Shown: piece by piece, positions 50,572-62,714 of the stretch
Layout of the letters: the number at the start of each line of letters is the position of its first letter
Position numbering within the stretch: position 1 is the stretch's first letter
Source: Seriola aureovittata
Taxonomy: Eukaryota; Chordata; Actinopteri; Carangiformes; Carangidae
Assembly (NCBI RefSeq): GCF_021018895.1
Contig: NC_079364.1
Span: 4,251,901-4,315,900 of the forward strand
Length of the DNA stretch: 64,000 bases
Reading direction: 5' to 3'
The notes under the pieces: generated by a model
The model's database searches: none
Told to the model about the DNA's origin: nothing
What the model saw: the letters and a program-made list of their open reading frames with translations, nothing else
Program-made: the position numbers and the translations under genes

Positions 50572-50984
50572 TGTCAAAATAGCAAAGTAGATAAAAATTC
50601 TTCTTTTAATCAATGGGTCCTTGATTCCAGACAGAGGCAGACAAAAGCAAGCTTCTCATTTCTAGCTTGCGAATTTCAATTATGTCGGCTGAAATGACAA
50701 CTGTCGCCAGCAGATTTTATCAGCTGTAGCTAGATGGCTAATTAAGCTAACGTTAGCTTCATGAGTTGGTTGAACGCTGCCCGGCTGACTTTTTTATCAT
50801 GTACTTGAAATCTAGAAGCCCGTAAAATTTCTTATATATGTACTTGATGGCTACATGTGTTACCGTGCAAAAAGGTTTTCATGTTGCCAGCAAAAAGCAC
50901 TGGCACATTTGTACTGAAATTGAATCTCAACAAGTCCTCCAACTGCATAGCAAACACAGAGTATACCAGTGTACCTGCCTATCA

Positions 50985-51190
50985 TTGTCATGGTTACCAT
51001 AATTAATACATGGAAATAGTCATGGTTAGGTTAGTTATCAAAACTACTTGGTTAGGTTTAGGAAAGATCGTGGTTTGAGTTGAAATACGCACTCACTATA
51101 CACTATACTTTGTGTCACGTCACAAAAAAAAACATGCAGTTAAGGTTGTAGAACGGTCATGGTTACAAGAAACAACACGGCTATAGGTTT
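50985..51190 (+). repeat. 'ggttaggtttaggaaa' teleost repeat, copy 2
   Basis: Contains catggttaccataatta, tcatggttaggttagttatc and acttggttaggtttaggaaa followed by gatcgtggtttgagttgaaa. Same family and orientation as 56140-56395, opposite to 9770-9935. Confidence 0.55.
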
Positions 51191-53559
51191 CAGACTGGAA
51201 ATGAACAACGGTCTCCTGTGTCAAAGTCCAGTGTTTTGTTGACCCATCCATCCACCCCAACCTTCTCTTATCTGGTAGAGGGACTCTGTGAAAACCTTGT
51301 TTTAAGTTTATATTGAGCTCATTTCTTGTAAAGTTGTGTTTTATCAAGTTTCTTTCCATTTTTTTTTTTTTTTTTTTGTGTTTCAAGTAACCACACTGGA
51401 AACCTCAGACTGATTGTTTGGTCTATAAAAGGTCAGAAAATAGTGAAAAAAATACCCATCACTAATCCCTGAAGCCCTCTTTTACAGAGATGGCACCCTC
51501 CAGACTCTTTAAATAACAGGCTTCTGCTCTTACTACAGCCTCATGCACACAACTTTGGCATACTGTACGTGTGGAGAAATCCACAGCTCAGCAGGCCCGA
51601 CGTGCCTAGTTACAGTTGTTAAGCTACGATTGTACGATCAATGTTCAGGGTAGAGGTTTAGTAAACGGTCACTTACTCCTTATTTATGACACATTTACTT
51701 ACTTCATTTCTTTTATCATCAATCATCCCAGCTCTGTCAAAGTTGGCCCTCAGTGTGTTTAACCAGCATAAGCCAGACCACGTATTGCTACAGATGATTG
51801 CGCCATTTACAGGTCTATTTCAGCCTGTGTGAGCATATGTAAAAGAATTGCTGTTGTGGGTAAAGCACCCTGGGCACAGCTCCCACATTTCCGGCTGGGT
51901 TAGGGTTTATATCTGAGGACAGACAAGGGATGGAGATATCTGCTTTGGCCAGAAGATTGAGGAGATTTTAGTTAACCGCTTAGGGAATCTTTAAAGGTAT
52001 GCTTTACTTTGGGATCTGTTTCAATGATTTACCAGTGTTTGTGAATGATTTCAGAAGTAGACCCTTGAAGTGGGGAATAGCAGTTAAATCTAAAACTCAA
52101 AAGACACACACAGTAGTAATTTAAAAGTCCTCCTTGAACCACATCAAACTGCATACATGACTCTGCTCATTGACCATTAACAGATCAAAGTCTTTCCACT
52201 GCCAGAGGAGACAAGCATGTTTGGCGTATGAGTGTTTGGAAGGTGGGCAGGTCACATATACCCCTCTGTCTGTGTTGCCATGACATCCAGAGATGGGAGA
52301 GCAAAACCCCTCATGTCTCTCTGTGCGATGAAGGCATTCATCACTACAGTGACATCTGTCAAGGTGCTGATTTACCACCTCCCAAATGCAGACATCAGCA
52401 GACGTTGATTTTGTTGTCATTTCGGGATGAAAAAGATATTTTAAAAATAAATCCCAGAAAAGAATCTGCATGAAATGTAACTTTTTTTTTTTTGCTACAG
52501 AGTGGAACAATTGAAATTTTTTGATTGTCAAGGTTTAAATCAGACTTTATTTTCTTGGCTAAAGGCAGTAGAAACTGAGATGTGGGGCCTTCCAAAGTAC
52601 TGTGCATAATTCATACGGCACAGTCTTTTTGCTACAAGGCGAGGGCTCGGCAAATACAGGTCAAGCTTTACTTTGAGCAAAGTAACTGTGCGTATACTCC
52701 TGAATAAAAACAGCTCTGTTTCACATGGCAACTGCCAACTGTGACTTGGGAAACCTCTGATAGCATGAAATACAACCCCTTCATGACAGCACTGAAATGA
52801 ATTCATCTCACAGTTGATTGATTTGTTTTTTGCTTGCAATGTTTATAATATATGCATTACACAAAAGGCATCTATGGTGACATCGCTTTGAGTCACTACT
52901 AAAAACTTTTTACAGAGCGTTATTTCTACTTCCCATAGTGTCTTTGAATGAATGAATCTGCACTAAAGACAAAAGCTGTGTTCTTCCACTAACTCCACAA
53001 ACTCACCTCAGTTATTCAGTCAGACTGAGCACCAGAGAAGGAATGACACCAAAGATCAAGTGAAGCTGACACTAACAAGATCTGGTCTTGTCCACTCTTG
53101 ATTAAAATCAAGATGATGAATAGTGTAAAGATTTAAGAACAGAAAGTGCTTTGAGCTCTATGGACATCATTTGTTTCATGGATTTCTGACATGATAACAC
53201 CAACGTTTTGGTTAAAATTCTTAAAGGTTAAGTTTTCAGTCCTGTTTTCTTGCTAATGAGAGATATCTGAAAAAAAACTCCTTAAAAATGAATTACATTT
53301 GGTCGAATTTTAGGCCATGGGCCAAGGAATAAGTGATTACTTAATGCAGAATCTTTAAAAAGGAGTTCTAAAAGTTAAACTTTGGTTAATACAAGTTGAT
53401 TTAAAATTTATAGGTTTGGTCAGTATACTCCCCAAAAAATTAACAAAGAAGAATCTTGATTCAAGGCCCATTTACCAACTCTCTCCAGACCTTTCAACCA
53501 CATCTCCTGGTCTCCTACCAGTTGGGATCTGCTAAAAGCTTAAGTGTGGTGACACAGAC
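51191..53559. other. Non-coding; 136-codon frame of unknown meaning
   Basis: Poly-T at 51360-51377. The minus-strand frame 52121-52531 (136 codons, seven cysteines and several histidines in the middle third) is the longest outside simple repeats in this part. I recognise no domain, and it overlaps an 81-codon frame on the other strand. No splice context or neighbours support it. Confidence 0.4.
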
Positions 53560-53890
53560 TTAAGACTTTGTTTGTCACAGTTCATTCATAGCTATTTAGT
53601 GATTCTCTGCTTGCCTCGCCATTCCACCAACTCTCCTGTCATTTCAGATTCTGCCACTCCCACCTTACCTGCAGTAACCCCACCCCTTCCTGCATTTCAC
53701 CCGATTCCCCGCTCCCACCTGTTCCCGATTCCCCAATTATCGGTCTTCGTGCCATCTTAGCTGGTACTTTCAAGCTCTGCTTCCTGCCTGTTATTGGATT
53801 TCACCGGGTGCCTGCACCTTTTGATTCATTCACCTGGTGTTTCACCTGCCTGTTGCCCACCTTCGCCCACCTGCTGTCTTCACAACATGA
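53560..53890 (+). repeat. C-rich stretch, possible old repeat
   Basis: Pyrimidine- and CCT-rich sequence (cacctg words recur at least five times between 53830 and 53880). The base composition differs from its flanks. It resembles CT-rich parts of some fish retroelement ends, but I could not assign it. Confidence 0.25.
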
Positions 53891-56139
53891 CATTCCCCCT
53901 ATTTCCTGCTCTCATCTGAATTAATGTGATTCAATGTTAACTGGTTGAAACTTTTACACTGGCTCTCTGAGTTGTGCACTTGAGTCCAGTGTATTTCTGA
54001 GCTGTGACGACATTATGCCATTGTAAACATCCATCACAGTTTACAGGCTGACATCTTGGTTCAATACTGACTTTACATACCAATGCAAGTACAAAGTTTT
54101 CATCGTTTGACTTTAAAAATCATTCTGTCCATTCTTTTTCTTCTCATAATTTCCTCATAAAGTTTCATAGCACTCAGTTATGTCACCTCTCTACCATTAA
54201 CCACTCAATGGTGCATCTCTCGTTCCTGCCAATGCGCCTACAGCCCATTAAAAGATAAATTTGCCTTTCCTCTCTCACATACAATTCCCCTCTTCCAATC
54301 TTTCTACCCAGGTCTCTGGAAATGTGTTTTTGTCCCTCTCAATCCTCACTGAATCAGACTCGGGTAAACAGGGTTACAGCTGAATGATTTGAAAAGAAAC
54401 ACACCCATGGATTCCAGCATGAGCACTCAACGTCTGACAAGTGACTTGATGTGTTTCCTGTTGAAAGGGGCAGCTACAGTTAGTTGTCCAATGTGACGTG
54501 TAATATGACTGGCTATATTTTTCCCTGAATTAAACATAATTAAAAGGAGCACTGCTTCCTTATTGGGAGTGGCAGCTTCCCGATAAGACCCTGCCATTCC
54601 ACAGATTACATCAGAAAATCAACTGTCACTCATGGTAGGCATATCCTGCCCTGCTGTTTGCAATGACTGGGCCTTCTTTAATAAGATTGAGGTATTTGGG
54701 GAAGCAAAGTATCTATTGAACAGGGACACTTGTGGGATGAATTTCTTTTGAGAACTGTACTGAAGAAGAGATCAAGACAGAGATGGGTCAAATTTCTATT
54801 CTGGTATACCTCGAGTCCTGTATGTTCCCTATGAGCACTGCCTTCTCAGAGGACGGAGACAGAATAAGCTACTCAGCCACAGCTGAAAAAGCCATTCTCA
54901 GAAGCCTCTCTTTTCTCTGGGGAACTCCAGGTGAACAGTCTCTTTATCATGGAGAGATTAAACATCCAGAGCTGTGATTAACAACTCATTATCTGTTAGA
55001 TTAATTTTAGGCTGCTGAATATTTCAAAATGCTAGTTTCTTTAGAGGACCTACTGTATAGTTGAATTCAAATTCGTCTTCATTATCACCCTCCTTCGATG
55101 AGGTGTGAAAACTGTGTGAATACCTGCACATCTAGCTTGGCAGTTTCTGCCAAAGACCTCAACTAATTAAATACAAAGTACTCTAAAAAGCAACAAAAGC
55201 TGTCTGCCTCTGGTCTGCATACCCCCATTTAAAAAAATAAATAAATAAATAAATTAAAAAATCACATCTACTTTGCCAGGAGCATTTTTAGGGATGCAAG
55301 AGCTTTGCCTGCATTTCAAAAGCAGGAGCTTGGGAGCTTCAGTTCCTGCACTATAATTCTTCACCCACAAAACGTTCCTGCTCCTTAAGTAGTACTTTCT
55401 AGGGTCAAAAAGGTAGCATCTGCATCTGTGTAGCTGCAAGGGTGGAGATGATGTAAACATCATTCTGCTCATGTTTATCAGGTTTTTGCACAGACATTTA
55501 TGTACACAAAAACCTGTTGTAATATGTACAAAGCTAAATGCTTCTCTGCTGGTTGACATTGTGGTTGTAGCCATTTTGAAGTAATGAAACCAATTTGGTC
55601 TTTGTGGTCAAGGCTGACCATCACAGTCAAGCCAAACGTAAGTCTCGTACACTTTAATGTGCTGTCTATGGTAACAGCGAAGTCGCCGAAGTCTGAAATG
55701 TTAAAATTCTACACATGAGATTTATTTTAGCCATGCAAACATGATGCAAGCTAACTAAAAGAATCCTATAAAGTCATTGCCTGAGTGTGATTGCACTCAT
55801 GCTTGGGGTTCACCTTGAAAAGTCTTGTGACAACAACTTCAGTTAAATTTAATTCAGCTTCAAAGAACTGAAAAGTCCAGTGTACTAAACCTATCTAAAA
55901 ACAAACTCCAATGTAGCACTTAAAAGACGTTATTAATATTGTCTATAAACCACAAGCAAAAACACAATCAGTGCGATAATTAATATAATAATAAATAATA
56001 ATCAGCTACATATTTTTTCAAGGAGTCTACAAATCGTGGAAACACATTACAACTTATCTCACAGCACCAATACAACCACATAGGTCATTCGTCCCTGCCC
56101 TTTGATATGACCCATAGGACCTTCTCTTGAAATAACGCT
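53891..56139. other. Non-coding, simple repeats, no gene
   Basis: (AAAT)n at 55231-55258. Frames up to 106 codons (55254-55574 minus) show no known domain. Confidence 0.5.
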
Positions 56140-56395
56140 CCATGGTGGCAAGGGTAGTGAAGTCGTAATGGCTCCAATAATAAACACGTGGTTAATCAAA
56201 CAGTCACGGTTGGGTTAGGTTTAGGGAAAGATCATGGTTTGGGTTAAAATACCTACATAAGCTCCAAAACAAAATTATAATTTGTCTTGTAAACGCAACG
56301 CTGGCCAAAGCTCTTGTCAAACGACAACTGCCACCACCCGCTACCAACAAGAAACCGTGTTAGGTGGCAGAGAAAACTTATGAATAGCCCCTTTA
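56140..56395 (+). repeat. 'ggttaggtttaggaaa' teleost repeat, copy 3
   Basis: Contains gtaatggctccaataataaa, acggttgggttaggtttagg, gatcatggtttgggttaaaa, and ends gcagagaaaacttatgaata then gcccctttaacg. The last part matches the end at 20950-20978, so the copies share a right terminus. Confidence 0.55.
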
Positions 56396-56788
56396 ACGCT
56401 TCAAGCAGAAAAGGTACAAAACGCCTTTGTGACTGGAGGCAAATTCTATCAAATTTTGCAGCCGTCCACGTTTTCCAACTGGATGTGGAATGTGGAAGAA
56501 CGTGGAAGGAGACCTATAGCTAGAAAAAAAAGCGAGAAAAGAAGGGCTAAGAGCTTTGAAAGAAAAGGGAATAACAGAGAGAGATAATGGTTGTTGTGGC
56601 AGGTGCCCAGCTTGGCATCCTTCTCTGTCCTGGCCTGAGCCTCAGTCAGTTGGGTTTGGTGCTGCCCTGCGAGAGTGCAAGGAGAGAGGGGCTGCCAGTG
56701 CAACTCGAGGGGTTGGATGGCAGTAGAATCTTCTGCCCATGGCTAGTGCACATTGTAAACGCTCACAGAAAAGCAATGTAGAATGATG
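56396..56788. other. Non-coding, nothing recognised
   Basis: Short stretch between two repeats. Frames on both strands (56449-56781) overlap and show no known domain. Confidence 0.45.
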
Positions 56789-57213
56789 CCACTATATGGC
56801 CAAAAGAATGTGGATATACAAACATTGTATCATACATATGAGCACTGAAAGCCTCCAAAGTGAGGACGCTTTCACAAGATTTCATTTCCTGGCTGCAGGG
56901 GTTCGCTCCCAACCAGCCACTAGAGCTTTAGCTGGGTCAGATACTGATGTTGGATGATAAGGTCTGGCTTGCACTCACTGTTCCAGTTCATCCCAAAGGT
57001 GTTGAATGTGGTTGAGGTCAGAAATCTGTGCATGCCAGTCAAGTTCTTCCACAACTAACTTGCAATAATATTTTTCATCCGTTTTTTTCTTTGTACACGT
57101 GGAACACGTTGGAAATACAATCTCAAAAACAGCAGTGCTGCAGTATTAAAATGTTCTTTAACCGGAACTAAAGAACCAGACCAAAAGCATACATTTTGGG
57201 GCCATATAGGGTA
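56789..57213 (-). mobile_element. Short Tc1/mariner-like element with inverted terminal repeats
   Basis: The left end cactatatggccaaaagaat (from about 56790) and the reverse complement of the right end (about 57193-57213, ccctatatggccccaaaatg) are inverted repeats. Internal blocks are gttccagttcatcccaaagg, tgttgaatgtggttgaggtc and catgccagtcaagttcttcc. On the minus strand these are parts of a fish Tc1-like transposase region. A large internal part is missing, so the copy is deleted and inactive. The exact ends and the target duplication were not resolved. Confidence 0.6.
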
Positions 57214-57384
57214 GAGAGTATAACATACAAAGTGAGAATAGGGATATTTATACAATCAAGCTAGCCTCTAATAAAGCCTTTCATGTTTTCAGTCAAAATT
57301 TAAAACCACAGTATTTGTCATATTTATCTGTAGCGTCAAACGATAAGAAGGCCCTAAATCCTTTGATGAATTGCCTCTCTATGT

Positions 57385-58330
57385 TTATGAGTGGAAATAT
57401 TAAATGAAGACAGAACAGAAGTTTTTATATTTGGTACAGTTGCACAGAGAGAAGAAATTTTAAGTAGGCTTGGAAATCTGGCTCTACAGATTGAGTGGGA
57501 AATAAAAAAACCTGGGTGTTACTGGCTCAGAATTGAATTTTTGAAGTCACATCAGTGTTACAAACGTAGCTTTTTACCATTTACAAAACATAGAAAGAGT
57601 CTGATCCCACCTTTCTTTAGAAGATCCTAAGAAACTGATTCATGCTTTTGTATCGTCACACTTAGATTACTGCTTTGCACTCTGTACTGGCAGCGACTCA
57701 GCAACAATCTTAACCAAAACAAGGAAAAAACATATTACACCAGTGTTAGTCTCATTGCATTGGCAACCTGTAACATTGAGGATAGATTTAAAAAATGATT
57801 TGGTTTTTCAGACTGCCTGTTGGAGTATGTTCTAAAGCGCTCGCTACAGTTACTTCATGCTGGCTTGCTAGATCTGCCACATATAAACTGCGAGAGGTAC
57901 AGGGAAGCAGCCTTCTGTAGTTATGGACCAACGATTTGAATCATACTCCATTCATATATTAGGACACGCAAACGCTGTTGATATATTCAAGAAGCAGCTC
58001 AAATCTTATTTTTATGGTCTTGCTTTTAATTAAATCAACTTTTATTTGAGATTTCATATTGGTTTATGGTTTTTATATCTTCAAATTGCTTTTACTACTA
58101 TCAGTTGTTTTTTTATTACCGGTATCATTTCTTTTATCTCTCCATGATCTTATTTCTTCTTACTTTCTCCGGACATTATTACCTTATTGTCTTTTATTGC
58201 CTTAATGTGTCCTGTTTTTAAGTATCTGTCGTATTGTTTTTAATACCTCTTCCTGTAAAGCACTTTGAGCTACCTTTAATTTTATAAAAAGGTGCTACAT
58301 AAAGTTTACTATTATCATCATCATAATATA
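57385..58330 (+). mobile_element. LINE 3' end: reverse-transcriptase C-terminus, broken (L2/CR1-Rex1-like)
   Basis: The first frame (57391-57630) reads LNEDRTEVFIFGTVAQREEI and then FLPFTKHRKSLIPP, close to the region after the catalytic part of fish LINE reverse transcriptases. Further blocks are in shifted frames: a tract equivalent to leucine-histidine-tryptophan (cattggcaacctgtaaca near 57758), then REAAFCSYGP (near 57902). After the coding relic comes the typical 3' tail tgtaaagcactttgagctac (58254-58273), ggtgctacataaagttta and an ATT/ATC-rich end. Several frameshifts and stops; dead copy, 5' truncated. Confidence 0.7.
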
Positions 58331-59127
58331 AATAATTATATTTGAGTCAGTCAGTTCGACTGTGGGACCCTACAATGACTCCTACCTTTTAACTGTCAGG
58401 TTGACAGTGACAGCGCTGCCTCCACCGTGATGCAAACTTGAAGATAGTAAATCTCAGAGGATTATACACCTCTTTTCTCTTTAAAATCTCTCCCCAAACC
58501 AAACTGACACATAATTGATCACAGCCTCATTTAAACCAGTTTCGTTGTTCTTCAATGTTCCAGGTGAAACACAAAAGAGCCTCCTGTGGATTGAAGTTGA
58601 AGGAAACTGTTTCTATCACAAGCACACATTTCAAAAACTTTTTACAGCGTTATTCTCTGTGTTGTAACATGGGCGTCAGCAAAACACAAAATATCATAAC
58701 ACAAACCATTTGTCTCCATAGGCCCAGGATGACCTTAAGGAAATAACATTTGTGTCAACATTTTTGAGAAGATGGACTTATCTTATCAGATTGGTCCTAC
58801 CGAAGACAATAAAAAGAAAAGATAAAAAGGAAACAGATACAATCACTGCTTTTATTGATGGCATAGTCCTCTCTTGTTCTGTCAGCATTTTGTGGGAGGT
58901 AGCTATAGGGGATTCCGGTTGTTTGCTAGAATACAAAAGAAACTTATTACGAACAAATGTTTATCCTTTGGGTTAAAAATCAAAGTTTGTCCTTTGTCTG
59001 ATAACACTCTTTGATTACATTTCAGTACCAGAGTCAAAAATCAAAAGCATTGAAGAGGGAACTGATTAAAGCAATCAATAATATAGATGATTGAGCCCTG
59101 TAGCTGGTGTGAGCTTGCAAAAATGAC
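58331..59127. other. Non-coding, nothing recognised
   Basis: About 800 bp. Frames at 58555-58746 and 58752-58976 show no known domain. The end of 59041-59127 leads into the next repeat. Confidence 0.45.
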
Positions 59128-59895
59128 AGTAATTGCAAAGTATTGTATGGATTTCCATGAATCTTTGTACGGATATTCATTATCACCAGAGGATGAATCT
59201 TGGTGATTCATCTAAAATATATCAACATCTAATGGAAGGATAACTTTTGGAGACATTTATAGCTCCCAGTAACTTCGGTGATTCACTAACCACATTTGTG
59301 ATTATTAAATTGTGTTAAATTGTGTCAACATCTGCTGGATGGATTGCCATGAAATTTGGTTAAAAGGACCAGTGTGGATTTACAAACTGAATAACCCTCC
59401 CTTCCCCCCTCCCTTTCCGAGCATGTAGGAGAACCTACAGTGGCCTTAAGGGCTATTGTAGAAACATAGCAGTGCAACATGGTGGGCTCCATGAAAAGGA
59501 TCTGCCCCCTGTACAGAAGTCTGAGAAGTGGTCTCAGTCTTTTGAACCCCACTGCAGACATGAAAGGCTCATTCTAAGCTAATGAAAATTATTTTCAGGT
59601 GATTATACACTAATGAAAACATAATTATGAATATAATTTTCCATTTCTGCCAATAGATCTGTGTAAATTCTGCACACTGGTCCTTTAAGACATTCACGCT
59701 CCCCTCAGGACGAATTGTAATAGCTTTGCTGATCCCTTTACTTTTCATCTGGCGTAATCATCAGGTCAAACTTTAATACTGTTTGTGACCAAATATCTGA
59801 AAAAGTTAAGCTCTTGCTAGACATGTTGAAATTAGCATTTAGCTCAAAGAACTGTTGTGTCCAAGTACAGGTTCACAAGCATGGTTTTCAAGAAC
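59128..59895 (+). repeat. Teleost interspersed repeat, split by a younger insertion
   Basis: Left part 59128-59359: atggatttccatgaatcttt, accagaggatgaatcttggt, tgctggatggattgccatga ending aaatttgg. Right part from 59689: gacattcacgctcccctcag, gaattgtaatagctttgctg, tcatctggcgtaatcatcag, gtcaaac, agcatttagctcaaagaact. Placed end to end the two parts give the normal order of this family, also seen at 25295-25745. The intervening 59360-59688 is a separate element. Confidence 0.6.
59360..59688 (+). mobile_element. Nested TTAA-flanked non-autonomous DNA element
   Basis: Left end TTAAaaggaccagtgtgg (from 59360), right end cacactggtcctTTAA (to 59688). The ends are inverted repeats (ggaccagtgtg type) and each is bordered by TTAA, as for a TTAA target duplication. 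Internal words gtagaaacatagcagtgcaa, catggtgggctccatgaaaa, aggctcattctaagctaat, caggtgattatacactaatg and catttctgccaatagatct are those of a common fish MITE. No transposase frame. A small extra block (agaagtctgagaagtggtct) inside may be a further insertion. Confidence 0.65.
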
Positions 59896-60219
59896 CTTTG
59901 TGTTTGAGTTGGTAAACAATATTTTTTAAATTAAAGAATCAAATTACAACATGTAATATGGAAGTGTTCACAATCATCTCTGCAGCTCTAGGGAGCCTTT
60001 TTGTTTTGGTTGGTAAGTTTTGGTTTTACAGCACATTTACTGTACGTTTCAGTCTTTCTGATATACCAACTATATATTACCAGCGCCAAATGCCGCAGCT
60101 TTAAAAATCCATTCTCCAGTAAAGGTATGTTCTTTTTTAAAGCCATGCACAGAGGTCCTCTGTCCACAGTTTTGATCCATTATTCATAAAAGCAGCTTCC
60201 CTGTTTTCTTTGTGGAGTG
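59896..60219. other. Non-coding, nothing recognised
   Basis: AT-rich, no frame above about 62 codons. It may include diverged edges of the neighbouring repeats. Confidence 0.4.
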
Positions 60220-60595
60220 CTTTAACCACAATCAAAATACCAGCTTTAGAGGATCTCAGAGCTTTTTGTGGTTGATAGGATATTAAAAAGTTAGAATTCT
60301 ATGAAGGAGCTATGCCATTAATAGTTTTGTAGGTGATTAAAAGGACCTTAAAATCAAGCCAGTGCAGTTCAGCCATAAAACAAGAGTGATGTGCTCGCTC
60401 GCTCTCCTTGGTCTAGCTGCAGAATTCTGCCCGAGTTCCAATTTCTTTAGTCTTTTTTTGAGAGACCAGTAGAAAGTGCATCACAGTGGTTTAACCTACA
60501 AGTAATAAAAAATATGAATTGGTTTCTCTGTGTCCTGTTGTGTTAAAAATGGCCGTACTTCGGTAACGTTTCTCAGGTGGAAGAAGCATGAACCA
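60220..60595 (+). repeat. Common teleost dispersed repeat (aaggaccttaaaatc type)
   Basis: Blocks in order: gagctatgccattaatagtt, ttgtaggtgattaaaagga, ttaaaatcaagccagtgcag, agagtgatgtgctcg, agctgcagaattctgc, gtgcatcacagtggtttaac, atttctcaggtgga-like (cgtttctcaggtggaagaag). The order corresponds to an abundant fish repeat of unclear class. No ends or coding potential were seen. Confidence 0.5.
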
Positions 60596-60942
60596 CCTGT
60601 CAACTTGAATTCATGCAGAACCTCATACAAGTAAATCCGATACTAATGAGGTATGTATTTCTCCACACACCCTAACACCCTTTGTTATACTCAGATGCAA
60701 CAACATTATTTCAGTTTTTTTTCATAGACAGCAGTACATAGAGAACTTTCCCATTAGAAGCAGCACACAACACAACCTGCCATGCTTTGATAAGATTTTC
60801 TGTCATAGCATATTGAGGTGAAAAATACCCTGAAGTGTTCTCAGTGTGTGTCTGCCACAGTACAGGTAGGTTTAACATTCAGGGTGGAAATAATCAACCA
60901 TGGTAAAAGAAAATCTCAGATTTCATACTGTTACTCTCACCC
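60596..60942. other. Non-coding, nothing recognised
   Basis: AT-rich spacer between a repeat and the TTAA-flanked element. Confidence 0.4.
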
Positions 60943-61685
60943 TTAATGGGGACCTGTAACTCTCATTTCCAGCCGTATATTTTTATTCTCAGACTCCACT
61001 AGAGTAGCTCTGCATGATTCACAGTTCCAAAGAGAAAGATTCCTTATTTATCTCATACTACCTGTTAAGAAACAGGTAATATTAGCTCTGGGCTCTTTAA
61101 GTCCCTCCTCCCTAAGAACACATTTTTTTCTGATTGGAAGCCTGCTGAGTGCTAGCACCTGGCAGCGTTGTGCTCCTGTTACCAGTGTGGAGGTTCTGAA
61201 AGCAAACTGTAAAACTGCTAAGTAACATAACTGATTGGAAATGGCAATTTTTCAAGTCCCTCCATACATGTCGAGCCTGAACATCCGCAGCAACAAAAAT
61301 TACAGCAGGGTGTCTCTGTCCAGTTCTTTTACCTGCTTATTGTGTGACATAATGATGGATTTAGTCTTTCAATTACAATCGATATACAAAAAATTTCTAT
61401 ATATGCCCCTGTTGACAGATGTATGTGTGGGAAATGCACTGAAATGCCAAATGATGTCTGCTGTCAGAAATACCAAAGGTAACGTTGCAAGTAAAATGTT
61501 ATACTGCTGTAGACAAATGTCTGTATAGTGAACCTCCTGCATTGGTTATTTGTGTGCTGCAGTACATTAACTGCTTGTAACCATTGGAAACCTACCGTTC
61601 AGATCAGTCTGATGCCTGAGTGACATACAACATTGTATGTCTAGTATGACAGAAAATAAGGAAAAGCATAATAGATCCCCTTTAA
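60943..61685 (+). mobile_element. TTAA-flanked non-autonomous DNA element (about 743 bp)
   Basis: Left terminus TTAAtggggacctgtaactc (from 60943); right terminus cataatagatcccctTTAA (to 61685). The two ends are diverged inverted repeats, and both carry TTAA at the border. Internal words include ctcagactccactagagtag, gctaagtaacataactgatt, cctgaacatccgcagcaac and tgctgcagtacattaactgc. I associate these with a common fish element. The internal 97-codon frame (61235-61528) is not a transposase. Confidence 0.6.
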
Positions 61686-62714
61686 AAGTACCTTTCTTGC
61701 ACTGATCATAGACTAATAGATATCAATTTATTCTGATTAGAGTAGAATACACTGTGATTGGTAATTTTGGTGTATACTCACCTTTTTCACCCTAAATCAC
61801 CTACTTCTTCTTCAGCCAGCAATTAAAAATGTACTCAAAATGTCAACTAGTCCGTCTGTCTGCATCGTCTTTTTACATTGTCATAAAAAAGCTCAGGTGT
61901 TCTTTTAATGCCTGAGAACAGATTTCTTTGGTGCCCAGTAACTCCTAGAACAAGTCTTCCATACGCTGAGTCAAAGCATTTCTTTAGGACATGAAAACAA
62001 AGAAGAGAGCTCAGCCTTAGAAAAAGCAAGCTTTGATTCACTGGGACTGATCAAAAATCCTTTCACCTCCTGCTGATGTATTGTGGTCATTTTGTGGCAT
62101 TGAGCAATAAAAAACATCCTTATTGCCAAGGGTTACATTGGGATTAGTGATCTGGGGGAGCCCTGATTCACAGAGGCTGGCAGGTGGGCAGATGCAAGTG
62201 TGCACAGGCAGCAGTGGGATGGCTGGAACCTGAAAAGACGTTTTATGTCAATACATAAGACACAGTGCATTTCACTTTTTCAGCATTAAGTCTCAGCACC
62301 ATGACAGATCTCAGTGTTTTTAGGGCCAAATAACTAACCCCACCCACAACCATCTGAAGTCTGCTAATTCCAGACTTCTTGACTTCAAATTCAAGCTGAT
62401 AAAAATTAAAATTTTAGGATTTAAAGGAAATCTACAGCTAGAATGACATGTTTGTTAGGGCCATGTTCTAAGTTTCCGCAAAGTAAACAGAACTGTGTTG
62501 TGACGAAGTAATTTTCATTTAGGTTCAATAAAGTACCCACCTAGACTTGAACACACCCCATTCCTCCATCGAACAAAATGACTTGAATCAGTCATTCAGT
62601 GAGACAACTGACCCGAGAGCTCAACTGAACTGGGAAAATGAACGGATGCGATTAAGTTCAGTTTTTACCTAAAAGGTTTGTTCTTCTGCACAATACTGCG
62701 ATACTCCACTGACA
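61686..62714. other. Non-coding, nothing recognised
   Basis: About 1 kb of unique-looking sequence with no frame above 64 codons. Confidence 0.45.

Larger units (their letters stand above)
48944..50984. other. Non-coding with G-run and polypyrimidine tract
   Basis: AT-rich sequence. It includes the G-rich array at 49996-50036 and the pyrimidine tract at 50415-50571, listed separately. The frame at 49781-50059 that encodes glycines is a product of the G array. Confidence 0.5.

Noticed and set aside
50251..50613. 120-codon charged frame (E/R/K/G-rich) on the minus strand
   Set aside because: It is the translation of the polypyrimidine tract.
61235..61528. 97-codon frame at 61.2 kb
   Set aside because: Lies inside a non-autonomous repeat element and resembles no transposase.
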